Shown: positions 7,855-17,686 of the stretch, piece by piece | Layout: every line of letters starts with the position of its first letter | How positions within the stretch are numbered: position 1 is the first letter of the stretch | Assembly: GCF_001675045.1 (NCBI RefSeq) | Contig: NZ_LYPA01000024.1 | Location: 20,692-84,691, forward strand | DNA length: 64,000 nt | From: Paenibacillus oryzae | Lineage (GTDB): Bacteria > Bacillota > Bacilli > Paenibacillales > Paenibacillaceae | Reading direction: 5' to 3' | The notes under the pieces: model-generated | Database searches by the model: none | What the model was told of the DNA's origin: nothing | The model's input: the letters and a program-made list of their open reading frames with translations, nothing else | Program-made: the position numbers and the translations under genes

Positions 7855-8140
7855 CCATCGGTCGTCCATGACCGCAGGGCCTCAGATGGATATATTCCAG
7901 TTCTGTAATGGTCATTTACGACCGTCTGAGCCTCAGATGGATATATTCCTGTTCTGTAACGGTCATTTATGACCGCCAGAACCTCAAATGGCTAGTTTCC
8001 TAATCTGTAACGGTCACTTTTGTCCTTTGCCAATGAAAAGCTGGGCATAAGGGGGTGGAAATAGGCTTTTACGGTCGCCAATGACCATTAGAAACTGTTT
8101 TCGTGTAAAAAGTAACGTTTAAAGGCCGCAAATGTCCGTT
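7855..8140. repeat. Phased palindrome array, locus 1 (six units, three tandem 51-bp repeats)
   Basis: Six imperfect palindromes of the form GGNC-N6-GNCC are centred near 7868, 7917, 7968, 8018, 8078 and 8130, i.e. 49-60 bases apart. Three of them sit in 51-bp head-to-tail repeats at 7879-7929, 7930-7980 and 7981-8031 that also share the motif CCTCARATGG and TTCTGTAA. The best palindrome is CGGTCATTTATGACCG at 7960-7975. Related arrays occur at 40674-40842 and 63798-63925 and one unit at 28296-28311. There is no convincing ORF in this stretch. Confidence 0.85.
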
Positions 8141-8183
8141 AGAGTAAAGTGACAACTTTTCCTTTTGCCAAAGACGGTAGGCT

Positions 8184-8705
8184 TTATTCCAAATCAAAAA
8201 AAGATTCGGGACGAGTCAATATATGCGCACCAATCAGCCTCAGACTGTTTGGAGCCGCCTCTAGGAATGAGAGGTGAAAGGAGCTCATGGCCGCCAGCCA
8301 TTCCTCGTGTTTGGCCAGATCCTCGCGTGTGGTCTGGAAATCCGTTAAACTTGTCGGCTGCCCCCAGCTCAGCAATGCGCCCTCCACCTTTTCGAGCAGC
8401 TGCAACTGCACAGTGTCGTCAAAATAGTTCAGCGCTGCTTTAGTACCGGACCATATTTTGGGTTGTGCCAGGAAATAGGCATTCCACCAAAAGTATTCGT
8501 CCAGCGGATCAACGGCGTGATAATAATAAACAAAAAATGAGAACAGCGCTTGTTGATCGGTCGTCAACTCATTGTAAAACTGTTCTTTAACCGCCGCGCT
8601 TTCTTCCAGCTCCGTAACGGACATTTTTTCCTTGTACGCCCCAATCATGGGCCTGAAGCAAAACGCTCCAAGTTTTTCCTGCGGCATTGACGCTAATTCT
8701 TCCAT
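8184..8705 (-). CDS. Hypothetical protein, 173 aa
   Basis: I do not recognise this protein. It is 173 residues, soluble, acidic, with aromatic-rich segments such as LFSFFVYYYHAVDPLDEYFWWNAYFLAQPKIW in its middle and no signal peptide or membrane segment. Codon use and base composition match the neighbours and the frame is long, so I accept it as real. The ATG at 8705 has only a weak upstream GAAG; a stop codon precedes it closely in frame, so no longer form is possible, and an internal ATG seven codons in is the only near alternative. A -10-like TATACT (plus-strand 8749-8754) and a small hairpin lie upstream and could be its promoter region. It stands alone between two arrays of non-coding sequence. 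Confidence 0.6.
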   Translation of the reverse strand: MEELASMPQEKLGAFCFRPMIGAYKEKMSVTELEESAAVKEQFYNELTTDQQALFSFFVYYYHAVDPLDEYFWWNAYFLAQPKIWSGTKAALNYFDDTVQLQLLEKVEGALLSWGQPTSLTDFQTTREDLAKHEEWLAAMSSFHLSFLEAAPNSLRLIGAHILTRPESFFDLE

Positions 8706-9024
8706 TGAAAGCTTCTGTTTATAAATAAGAAATCACTCTCCCGCAGGGAGTATAGCATACAAAGGGATAAACTGGAAAGCAGAAAACGCAACGTTACAGG
8801 AAGGAACATTCAGGGTAAAAGAAAGTGTGTACAGATACGAGAAAAAGTGTGCACAAGATAAAAGAAAGGATGAATGGATATAAAAAAAGCATGAACGCAG
8901 GTCATAAACCTGATTCATGCTAGTTGTGGTTATGTTTAGGTGTACGTTAAGCAGCGTGATTATGTAAGTAAAAGCTAATATGATGCGGACAATGCTGCTG
9001 TTGAAATTGTTGTTGAAGTTATTA
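8706..9024. other. Intergenic stretch between the 173-aa gene and tRNA-Arg
   Basis: It holds the upstream region of the minus-strand hypothetical gene (TATACT at 8749-8754, a CTCCC/GGGAG hairpin near 8737) and the terminator of the minus-strand tRNA at 8882-8922. Between 8760 and 8880 the plus strand is purine-rich and I see no gene in it. Confidence 0.6.
8882..8922 (-). terminator. Terminator downstream of tRNA-Arg
   Basis: On the minus strand AGCATGAA-TCAGGT pairs with ACCTG-(CG)-TTCATGCT and is followed by seven T residues. It lies about 100 bases beyond the tRNA 3' end. Confidence 0.75.
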
Positions 9025-9099
9025 TGGCGCGCCCGCTAGGAATCGAACCTAGATCTCAGGCTCCGGAGGCCTACGTCATATCCATTGGACCACGGGCGC
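9025..9099 (-). tRNA. tRNA-Arg (anticodon CCG), CCA encoded
   Basis: The minus strand folds as a tRNA: the 7-bp acceptor stem GCGCCCG/CGGGCGC, discriminator G, encoded CCA, T arm CTAGG-TTCGATT-CCTAG and the anticodon loop CTCCGGA, giving anticodon CCG that reads the Arg codon CGG. The length is 75 nt including CCA. A clear promoter (9136-9164) and a terminator (8882-8922) show it is transcribed alone. Confidence 0.95.
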
Positions 9100-9135
9100 A
9101 TATTGAAATTGCAACAAAAAACAGTAGCAAAAGTG

Positions 9136-9164
9136 ATTATATAATAAATCAGTATGTAAATCAA
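9136..9164 (-). promoter_or_regulatory. SigA promoter of tRNA-Arg
   Basis: Minus strand TTGATT, 17 bases, TATAAT, ending about 37 bases upstream of the tRNA 5' end. Confidence 0.8.
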
Positions 9165-9200
9165 GGCGTCTGGCAAAATTAATTTTGTGAAAATGATGAC

Positions 9201-9214
9201 GGTAATCGCTTACA
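9201..9214 (+). promoter_or_regulatory. Candidate CcpA (cre) site upstream of cggR
   Basis: GGTAATCGCTTACA matches the cre consensus TGWAANCGNTNWCA at 13 of 14 positions. It lies about 16 bases upstream of the -35 of the cggR-gapA promoter, a position where CcpA usually activates, which would suit a glycolytic operon. Activation is inferred. Confidence 0.5.
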
Positions 9215-9229
9215 TGTCCTTTTTGCTAC

Positions 9230-9258
9230 TTGCAGGGGCTTTGCATTTTGGTTAAAAT
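9230..9258 (+). promoter_or_regulatory. SigA promoter of the cggR-gapA operon
   Basis: TTGCAG, 17 bases, TAAAAT, ending just before the CggR operator, so that a bound repressor would block elongation or initiation. Confidence 0.65.
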
Positions 9259-9263
9259 AGAGG

Positions 9264-9300
9264 TGGGACTAAAATTGAGTATGCGGGACAGAAATTGTCC
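9264..9300 (+). promoter_or_regulatory. CggR operator
   Basis: CGGGAC-AGAAAT-TGTCC at 9284-9300 is an exact match to the CggR half-operator CGGGAC-N6-TGTCC. A second, weaker copy (TGGGAC-N6-TGAGT) lies 20 bases upstream at 9264-9280, giving the tandem layout known from B. subtilis, where the right site binds tightly and the left site confers fructose-1,6-bisphosphate control. Confidence 0.88.
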
Positions 9301-9332
9301 AGGCGCTTTACCGATGGAGTGAAGGATAAGAG

Positions 9333-10370
9333 ATGCGTCAGCTCATTGAACTGCAGCAGCAGCTTGTGCCGGAACTTCTGGAAGTGATGAGGAAGCGATA
9401 TCTGATTTTAAGCCAGATTATGCTGTCTGATATCATTGGTCGCCGTACGTTGGCTAATGCCTTGCAGATGACGGAAAGGATGCTTCGCGCTGAAACGGAC
9501 TTCCTGAAGGAGCAAGGCCTGCTGGAGATTCATCCCGCCGGCATGATGATTAGTGAAGCCGGCAAGATGGTGCTGGAAGAGCTGGAGCCAATGTACAAAT
9601 CCCTGTTTGGCCTCTCGGAGCTTGGAGAGAAAATCAAGCGGCATTACGGCCTTAAGCAGGTTGCAGTTGTGCCGGGCGATTCGGAGGCTTCCATTGTAAG
9701 CAAGCGGGAGCTTGGAAAAGCCGCCTGCCATGTGCTTAGAGGAGAGCTTCGCTCCAACGATGTTGTGGCGATTACGGGCGGTACTACGATGGCGCAGGTT
9801 GCCAGCCAGCTGACTACCGGAACCGCAATGAAGGATGTATGGTTTGTCCCTGCCCGAGGCGGTCTTGGCGAAAGTCTGGATTACCAGGCCAACACGCTGG
9901 CGTCTATGATGGCGAAGCGGATCGGCGGGCAATACCGGATGCTGCATGTGCCGGACCATCTGGGGGAAGAAGCCTTTGCTTCCCTGATGCAAGAGCCCAA
10001 TATCCGAGAAATCGTGGATGTGATCCGAAGCGCAAGAATCGTTGTGCACGGCATCGGCGATGCGATGGTTATGGCGAGGCGAAGAAAGCTGGAACAAGGC
10101 GCCGTACAGGAAATGACTGCGGAAGGCGCTTTGGCGGAGGCATTCGGGTTTTATTTTGACCGTAACGGCTCGGTCGTTCACAAAATGCAGACGGTAGGGT
10201 TACGTCTGGAGGATATTGCGAACACTGAGTTAGTGATTGCCGTTGCGGGCGGTAAAAATAAGGGTGAAGCTATCGCGGCGATTATGCGTTTCGGCCAGGA
10301 TGACGTTCTTGTCACAGACGAAGCCGCAGCCTTGGAAATTGTCGAATTGATCGAACAGGAAACAAAATAA
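9333..10370 (+). CDS. cggR: Central glycolytic genes regulator CggR
   Basis: A 345-residue SorC/DeoR-family repressor. The N-terminal winged helix-turn-helix (about residues 25-85, with MTERMLRAETDFLKEQGLL) is followed by the sugar-phosphate-binding domain, with GDSEASIVSKRELGKAA and VAITGGTTMAQVA as the phosphate-binding loops. CggR represses the gapA operon and is released by fructose-1,6-bisphosphate. Its operator lies 33 bases upstream of its own start codon, so it is autoregulated together with the glycolytic genes. The ATG is preceded by AAGGATAAGAG. It is the first gene of the cggR-gapA-pgk-tpiA-gpmI-eno cluster, in the canonical Bacillales order. Confidence 0.95.
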   Translation: MRQLIELQQQLVPELLEVMRKRYLILSQIMLSDIIGRRTLANALQMTERMLRAETDFLKEQGLLEIHPAGMMISEAGKMVLEELEPMYKSLFGLSELGEKIKRHYGLKQVAVVPGDSEASIVSKRELGKAACHVLRGELRSNDVVAITGGTTMAQVASQLTTGTAMKDVWFVPARGGLGESLDYQANTLASMMAKRIGGQYRMLHVPDHLGEEAFASLMQEPNIREIVDVIRSARIVVHGIGDAMVMARRRKLEQGAVQEMTAEGALAEAFGFYFDRNGSVVHKMQTVGLRLEDIANTELVIAVAGGKNKGEAIAAIMRFGQDDVLVTDEAAALEIVELIEQETK

Positions 10371-10436
10371 GCACCATGGCAGCCGTGCTGCTGCCCGGCC
10401 TGGGAAGTACTTAAGGCATCATGACGCGAAGCGAAG

Positions 10437-10450
10437 GCGCCAATCGGCGC
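10437..10450 (+). other. Small hairpin in the cggR-gapA intercistronic region
   Basis: GCGCC and GGCGC pair around AATC about 60 bases before the gapA start. In B. subtilis the cggR-gapA mRNA is cleaved between the genes and a stem-loop at the new 5' end stabilises gapA mRNA. This hairpin could play that part; the cleavage is inferred. Confidence 0.4.
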
Positions 10451-10510
10451 TGCATGCGGAACGTCTTGAAATATATTTGCATTTTAAAAATGCTTAGGAG
10501 GCAATCACTC

Positions 10511-11521
10511 ATGACAGTTAAAGTTGGTATTAACGGATTTGGACGTATTGGACGCTTGGCATTCCGTCGCATTCAGAACGTAGAAGGCATTGAAGTAGTT
10601 GCAATCAACGATTTGACCGACGCTAAAATGTTGGCGCACCTTCTGAAATATGACACAACACAAGGCCGCTTCGACGGCGAAGTTGAAGTTCATGACGGCT
10701 TCTTCAAAGTGAACGGCAAAGAAGTTAAAGTTCTGGCTAACCGCAACCCTGAAGAGCTTCCTTGGGGCGACCTAGGCGTAGACATCGTTCTGGAGTGCAC
10801 AGGCTTCTTCACAACTAAAGAAGCTGCTGAAAAGCACCTTAAAGGCGGCGCTAAAAAAGTCGTTATCTCCGCTCCTGCAACTGGCGACATGAAAACCATC
10901 GTGTACAACGTTAACCATAACATCCTTGACGGCTCCGAGACTGTAATCTCCGGCGCTTCCTGCACAACCAACTGTCTGGCTCCTATGGCTAAAACGCTGC
11001 AAGACAAATTCGGCATCGTTCAAGGCCTGATGACTACTATTCACGCTTACACTGGCGACCAAAACACTTTGGATGCTCCGCATCCTAAAGGCGACTTCCG
11101 TCGCGCTCGCGCAGCTGCTGAAAACATCATCCCTAACACAACTGGCGCTGCTAAAGCAATCGGCCTGGTTATCCCTGAACTGCAAGGCAAGCTGGACGGC
11201 GCTGCACAACGCGTTCCTACGCCTACAGGCTCCCTGACTGAGCTGGTAACGGTTCTGGAGAAAAAAGTAACAGCTGAAGAAGTTAACGCAGCTATGAAAG
11301 CAGCTTCCGACGCTCAAACATTCGGCTACACAGAAGATGAAATCGTTTCTTCCGACATCGTGGGCATCACTTTTGGTTCCCTGTTCGATGCTACGCAAAC
11401 TAAAGTTCTGACTGTTGGCGACCAACAACTGGTTAAAACAGTAGCTTGGTACGACAACGAAATGTCCTACACAGCTCAATTGGTTCGCACATTGGAGCAT
11501 TTCGCAAAACTGGCTAAGTAA
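10511..11521 (+). CDS. gapA: Glyceraldehyde-3-phosphate dehydrogenase, NAD-dependent (GapA)
   Basis: A 336-residue type I GAPDH that oxidises glyceraldehyde-3-phosphate to 1,3-bisphosphoglycerate. [13 protein letters not shown] is the dinucleotide loop and Asp34 in INDLTD points to NAD use, i.e. the glycolytic GapA rather than the NADP-linked gluconeogenic GapB. The catalytic Cys151 is in SGASCTTNC and the base His178 in [10 protein letters not shown]. The start is the ATG at 10511 after TAGGAGG; the frame is open further upstream but without a ribosome-binding site. Codon choice is strongly biased, as expected for a very highly expressed gene. A terminator follows, so gapA mRNA can end here or read on to pgk. 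Confidence 0.97.
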   Translation: MTVKVGINGFGRIGRLAFRRIQNVEGIEVVAINDLTDAKMLAHLLKYDTTQGRFDGEVEVHDGFFKVNGKEVKVLANRNPEELPWGDLGVDIVLECTGFFTTKEAAEKHLKGGAKKVVISAPATGDMKTIVYNVNHNILDGSETVISGASCTTNCLAPMAKTLQDKFGIVQGLMTTIHAYTGDQNTLDAPHPKGDFRRARAAAENIIPNTTGAAKAIGLVIPELQGKLDGAAQRVPTPTGSLTELVTVLEKKVTAEEVNAAMKAASDAQTFGYTEDEIVSSDIVGITFGSLFDATQTKVLTVGDQQLVKTVAWYDNEMSYTAQLVRTLEHFAKLAK

Positions 11522-11548
11522 TAACAGCCAACACGTAAGCAACGCCAT

Positions 11549-11585
11549 AGAGCGGAAACAGTCGTTATTGTTTCCGCTCTTTATA
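11549..11585 (+). terminator. Terminator after gapA
   Basis: GAGCGGAAACA and TGTTTCCGCTC pair perfectly over 11 bases and are followed by TTTATAT. The T-run is interrupted, so partial read-through into pgk is plausible. Confidence 0.8.
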
Positions 11586-11643
11586 TATGGGCGTTGAACT
11601 TATATAACGGCAACCAAAAATTCAGGGTATGGGGGAACATACG

Positions 11644-12828
11644 ATGAACAAAAAAAGTATTCGTGATGTAGCGGAACTGGCTGGCAAAAGAGTGTTTGTG
11701 CGCGTCGACTTTAACGTTCCAATCGAAAACGGCAAAATTACCGACGACAAACGGATTCGCGAAACGCTGCCTACAATCAACTTTCTGATTGAAAAAGGCG
11801 CTAAAGTTATTTTGGCAAGCCATCTTGGACGTCCTGACGGCAAAGTGGTTGAAGAGCTTCGCCATACGGCTTCCGCTGCTCGTTTGTCCGAGCTGCTGGG
11901 CAAACCGGTTGTAAAGGCTAACGAAGCGATTGGCGATACAGTTAAAGGCCAAATTGCGGCGCTTGGCAACGGCGACGTGCTCTTGCTTGAAAACGTTCGT
12001 TTCTACCCGGGCGAAGAGAAAAACGATCCTGAGCTGGCTAAAGCATTTGCAGAACTGGCTGACCTGTTCGTGAACGACGCATTTGGCGCGGCTCACCGTG
12101 CTCATGCTTCCACAGAAGGCATCGCGCATATCCTCCCTGCCGTATCCGGCCTGCTGATGGAGAGAGAGCTGGATGTACTTGGCAAAGCGCTGAACAACCC
12201 TGAGCGTCCGTTCACGGCTATTGTTGGCGGCTCCAAAGTAAAAGACAAAATCGCAGTTATCGACAAAATGCTGGAGATCGCTGACAACATTTTGATCGGC
12301 GGCGGCTTGTCCTATACATTCTTCAAGGCTCAAGGCCATGAAATCGGAAACTCCCTGGTTGACAACAGCAAGCTTGACCTGGCTCTTGAGTTTATCGAAA
12401 AAGCCAAAAAGCTGGGCAAAAACTTCCTGATTCCGGTTGACATTGTAGCTTCCGATGATTTCAGCGCTTCCGCAAACACGCAAGTCGTTGATGCAAGCGG
12501 CATTCCTGCCGGCTGGGAAGGCATCGACATCGGTCCTAAAACTCGCGAGCTGTATGCAGACGTGATCAAAAACTCCAAGCTGGTTGTTTGGAACGGACCT
12601 ATGGGCGTATTCGAAATCGAGCCATTCGCTCACGGCACTATTGCAGTGGCACAAGCTTGCGCCGACACAACTGGCTACACCGTAATCGGCGGCGGCGACT
12701 CCGCTGCAGCTGCTGAGAAATTCGGCCTGGCTGACAAAATGGACTTTATCTCCACAGGCGGCGGCGCTTCCCTGGAGTTTATGGAAGGCAAAGCACTTCC
12801 AGGCGTTGTTGCCCTTAACGATAAATAA
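11644..12828 (+). CDS. pgk: Phosphoglycerate kinase
   Basis: A 394-residue two-domain phosphoglycerate kinase that makes ATP from 1,3-bisphosphoglycerate. The N-terminal substrate domain has [16 protein letters not shown] and SHLGRPDG; the C-terminal nucleotide domain has [31 protein letters not shown] and the glycine-rich [15 protein letters not shown] followed by [10 protein letters not shown]. The ATG at 11644 follows GGGGGAACATACG; an ATG 15 bases upstream lies within the ribosome-binding site region. The gene is 24 bases from tpiA and strongly codon-biased. The long open frame on the opposite strand here is a by-product of that bias. Confidence 0.97.
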   Translation: MNKKSIRDVAELAGKRVFVRVDFNVPIENGKITDDKRIRETLPTINFLIEKGAKVILASHLGRPDGKVVEELRHTASAARLSELLGKPVVKANEAIGDTVKGQIAALGNGDVLLLENVRFYPGEEKNDPELAKAFAELADLFVNDAFGAAHRAHASTEGIAHILPAVSGLLMERELDVLGKALNNPERPFTAIVGGSKVKDKIAVIDKMLEIADNILIGGGLSYTFFKAQGHEIGNSLVDNSKLDLALEFIEKAKKLGKNFLIPVDIVASDDFSASANTQVVDASGIPAGWEGIDIGPKTRELYADVIKNSKLVVWNGPMGVFEIEPFAHGTIAVAQACADTTGYTVIGGGDSAAAAEKFGLADKMDFISTGGGASLEFMEGKALPGVVALNDK

Positions 12829-12852
12829 ATTTTTTTGAAGGAGGTCATTTGA

Positions 12853-13608
<756 letters not shown>

Positions 13609-13609
13609 G

Positions 13610-15151
13610 ATGGCCTCCCGCAAACCTGCAGCGCTGATCATCCTGGACGGATTCGGACTTCGCAACGATGTAACGGGCAATGCGGTTGCTCAAGCGAAAA
13701 AACCGAACTATGACCGCTACTGGAATCAATATCCGCATACGACGCTGACAGCCAGCGGCGAAGCGGTAGGCCTGCCGGAAGGTCAAATGGGCAACTCCGA
13801 GGTTGGCCATTTGAACATCGGCGCGGGCCGTATCGTTTATCAGGATTTGACTCGCATTTCCAAGTCGATCCGCGATGGCGAATTTTTCGAGAACGAAACG
13901 CTGCTTGCAGCGGTGCGCCATGCCAAAGCCAACGGCAAAAACCTGCATCTGTACGGCTTGCTGTCCGACGGCGGCGTACACAGCCATATTGAGCACCTGT
14001 TCGCTTTGCTGGAGCTGGCGAAACGCGAAGGCCTGGATAAGGTGTTTATCCATGCTTTCCTGGATGGCCGCGATGTAGCGCCGGACAGTGCAAAAGGCTA
14101 CGTCGAGCGTCTGCAAGCGAAGATTCAAGAGGTTGGCGTAGGCCAAATCGCAACGGTTCAAGGCCGTTATTACGCGATGGACCGCGACAAGCGCTGGGAG
14201 CGGGTAGAGAAGTCGTACCGCGCCATGGTGTATGGCGAAGGTCCTCAGTATACGGATCCGCTTAAAGCGGTCGTTGAATCGTACGAAAAATCCGTTTATG
14301 ATGAATTCGTTATGCCGACGGTTATTACGGGTGAAGACGGCAAGCCGGTAGGATTGGTTCAGTCCGAGGATTCCGTTATTTTCTTCAACTTCCGTCCTGA
14401 CCGCGCCATTCAATTGTCTCAAGTATTCACGAACGAGGATTTCCGCGGCTTTGAGCGAGGCGAAGGACGTCCTGTCAACTTGCATTTTGTATGTTTGACA
14501 CTGTTCAGCGAGACAGTAGGCGGCTTTGTTGCCTATTCGCCAAAAAACCTGGACAACACGCTTGGCGAGGTGCTTGCGCAAAATGGCAAAACCCAGCTTC
14601 GCACAGCCGAGACCGAAAAGTATCCGCACGTTACGTTTTTCTTTAGCGGCGGACGCGACAAGGAATTGCCTGGTGAAACCCGCGTGCTGATCAATTCGCC
14701 AAAGGTTGCGACGTATGACCTGAAGCCTGAGATGAGCGCTTACGAGCTGGCGGAATCGACAGTTCGCGAGATCGAAGCTGACAAGCATGACGTTATCATT
14801 CTGAACTTCGCCAACCCTGATATGGTGGGCCACTCCGGTATGCTGGAGCCAACTATCAAGGCGGTTGAAGCAACGGATGAATGTCTGGGCAAGGTTGTAG
14901 AAGCTATTTTGGCCAAAGACGGCGTCTGCATCATTACAGCGGATCACGGCAATGCCGACATGGTATTTGACGAAAATGGCCGTCCTCATACGGCGCATAC
15001 GACAAATCCGGTTCCGCTTATAGTAACCCGTGAAGGCCTCAGCTTGCGCGAAGGCGGCATTTTGGCGGATATTTCGCCAACGCTGCTGGATCTTATCGGT
15101 CTTGCGCAGCCAGAGGAAATGACTGGCTCGACATTGGTAGACAAGAAATAG
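13610..15151 (+). CDS. gpmI: 2,3-bisphosphoglycerate-independent phosphoglycerate mutase
   Basis: A 513-residue Mn-dependent phosphoglycerate mutase of the alkaline-phosphatase superfamily. It converts 3-phosphoglycerate to 2-phosphoglycerate. [10 protein letters not shown] has the first metal ligand, the phosphorylated Ser63 is in [16 protein letters not shown], and metal-binding NPDMVGHSG and [11 protein letters not shown] are present. The transferase domain is inserted at about residues 80-310 ([27 protein letters not shown]). The ATG follows the tpiA stop by one base, with GAGGGGG inside tpiA as the ribosome-binding site. In endospore-formers this enzyme is pH-sensitive through its Mn requirement, which matters for 3-phosphoglycerate storage in spores; that point comes from the family. 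Confidence 0.97.
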   Translation: MASRKPAALIILDGFGLRNDVTGNAVAQAKKPNYDRYWNQYPHTTLTASGEAVGLPEGQMGNSEVGHLNIGAGRIVYQDLTRISKSIRDGEFFENETLLAAVRHAKANGKNLHLYGLLSDGGVHSHIEHLFALLELAKREGLDKVFIHAFLDGRDVAPDSAKGYVERLQAKIQEVGVGQIATVQGRYYAMDRDKRWERVEKSYRAMVYGEGPQYTDPLKAVVESYEKSVYDEFVMPTVITGEDGKPVGLVQSEDSVIFFNFRPDRAIQLSQVFTNEDFRGFERGEGRPVNLHFVCLTLFSETVGGFVAYSPKNLDNTLGEVLAQNGKTQLRTAETEKYPHVTFFFSGGRDKELPGETRVLINSPKVATYDLKPEMSAYELAESTVREIEADKHDVIILNFANPDMVGHSGMLEPTIKAVEATDECLGKVVEAILAKDGVCIITADHGNADMVFDENGRPHTAHTTNPVPLIVTREGLSLREGGILADISPTLLDLIGLAQPEEMTGSTLVDKK

Positions 15152-15199
15152 TAGACTAAAAGAGGTTATCCAAAAAGCTCCTCAAGCCGGACTTTTTGA

Positions 15200-16552
<1,353 letters not shown>

Positions 16553-16600
16553 GCAAAAATAAGCAAGCCCTTAAGCAACGCTTTGCTTAAAGCTTAACAA

Positions 16601-16652
16601 GAAAGCCGCTTTTGGACATTGGCATAAGCCATTGTCTGGAAGCGGCTTTTTG
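16601..16652 (+). terminator. Terminator of the glycolytic operon after eno
   Basis: AAAGCCGCTT pairs with AAGCGGCTTT and an inner TTGGCATAAGCCA hairpin extends the fold; a run of five T residues follows. Confidence 0.88.
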
Positions 16653-16716
16653 ATGTTGTCATCATGAAATGCGGCTCTTCTGCACATAATGAGGTTAAAA
16701 AAGCGGGGCGGTATAG

Positions 16717-17496
16717 GTGGGGGAAAAGAAGCCGACAGCAGGTCTACAGATGTATTCGCTCAGGGATGAAATTGAAAGGGATATGATGGGCACGCTGGAA
16801 AAGGTAGCGGAGATCGGCTATGCAACGATTGAAGCCGCGGGATATTTTAATGCCAAGCCGGAATGTCTGAGGGATAGAGCGGAGTCCCTGGGCATCAGCA
16901 TCCCATCGACGCTGGTAGCGTTAAACTTCAAGGAGCTGAACAAGCTGCAAAGCGATTTTGCCAGACAGGTGAAGATGGCCGACGAGCTTGGCGTAAGCTA
17001 TATCGTTGTTCCATGGATCCCTTTGCAGGAAAGTCCTTCTATGGAGGATATCGAATTTTTGAGCGGTGTTCTAAAGCGCTGCGGGGAGCAGGCCTTAAAG
17101 GCGGGCATGAAGCTGGCTTTGCATAATCATGAATATGAATGGAAGCTTGTGGATGGCAGGCCGGCTTATGATCGTATTATGGAAGCTGTCTGCGAAGAGT
17201 CGGAACTGCTCGCTCCAGCGCTTGACGTTGGTTATTTAATGCTGGCGGGAGGGGATTTGCCGGACTTTCTGGAGCGGTACAGGGGAAGGGTTCCGATTGC
17301 CCATATCCGGGATTTCAAAAATGGCAGGATGGATACGGAATTGGGCGAAGGCGTCCTGCATTGCGAGGAATACATCAAGGAGCTTGAGCGCTCTGCTGTA
17401 GACTATTTGTTTGTGGAGCAGGAAAATTTCGAGGGTTCTTCTTTGCAAAGCGCCAAAGCCAATTATCAATTTCTCCAGAAGCTTGGGCTTGCGTAA
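16717..17496 (+). CDS. Sugar phosphate isomerase/epimerase-like TIM-barrel protein
   Basis: A 259-residue protein of the xylose-isomerase-like TIM-barrel superfamily (AP endonuclease 2 fold). Recognisable metal-site segments are GLQMYSLRDE at the first strand, ALHNHEYEW, ALDVGYLMLAGGD, IAHIRDFKNG and FVEQENFEGS, which supply the Glu, Asp and His ligands of sugar isomerases, inosose dehydratases or related enzymes. The exact reaction cannot be assigned. The proposed start is a GTG at 16717 with GGGGCGG upstream; the protein then begins a few residues before the first beta strand, which fits the family. It is a single gene between the eno terminator and the hairpin element at 17530. Confidence 0.82.
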   Translation: MGEKKPTAGLQMYSLRDEIERDMMGTLEKVAEIGYATIEAAGYFNAKPECLRDRAESLGISIPSTLVALNFKELNKLQSDFARQVKMADELGVSYIVVPWIPLQESPSMEDIEFLSGVLKRCGEQALKAGMKLALHNHEYEWKLVDGRPAYDRIMEAVCEESELLAPALDVGYLMLAGGDLPDFLERYRGRVPIAHIRDFKNGRMDTELGEGVLHCEEYIKELERSAVDYLFVEQENFEGSSLQSAKANYQFLQKLGLA

Positions 17497-17529
17497 TCCT
17501 GCTTAAGTGATTATGAGTGAGGGTCCCTC

Positions 17530-17650
17530 CCGGAAAAGGGCGTCTTGGAAGCTTCAAACATAAGTAGGCAAAAAAACTCGCCCTCAAGACACCCTTTCCG
17601 GTCCGGCCCTGCCTGCTGAATAGTTATTCGTTCCACTTTTCGGACAGCCC
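17530..17650. repeat. Dispersed hairpin element, copy A
   Basis: The arms CCGGAAAAGGGCGTCTTG and CAAGACACCCTTTCCGG (17530-17547, 17585-17601) form a long stem around a 37-base loop that contains an A-run. A conserved flank follows: GCTGAATAGTTATTC ... CTTTTCGGACAG (17615-17647). A second copy lies at 52645-52810, there with the core inverted relative to the flank. Both copies sit between convergent genes. CTTG-AGGG-CGAG-T7 on the minus strand of this copy could act as a small terminator for the leftward reader. Confidence 0.8.
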
Positions 17651-17686
17651 CGTGTTCATCCTCATGTGCAGACTGATTCTTGTCGG

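Noticed and set aside
7769..7972. Short frames across the palindrome array
   Set aside because: They run through hairpin and tandem repeats, lack ribosome-binding sites, and their repeated peptide simply mirrors the 51-bp repeat.
7855..8140. CRISPR array
   Set aside because: Repeats are regularly spaced and palindromic, but they are too short and too divergent, the 51-bp units repeat their spacers as well, and there are no cas genes.
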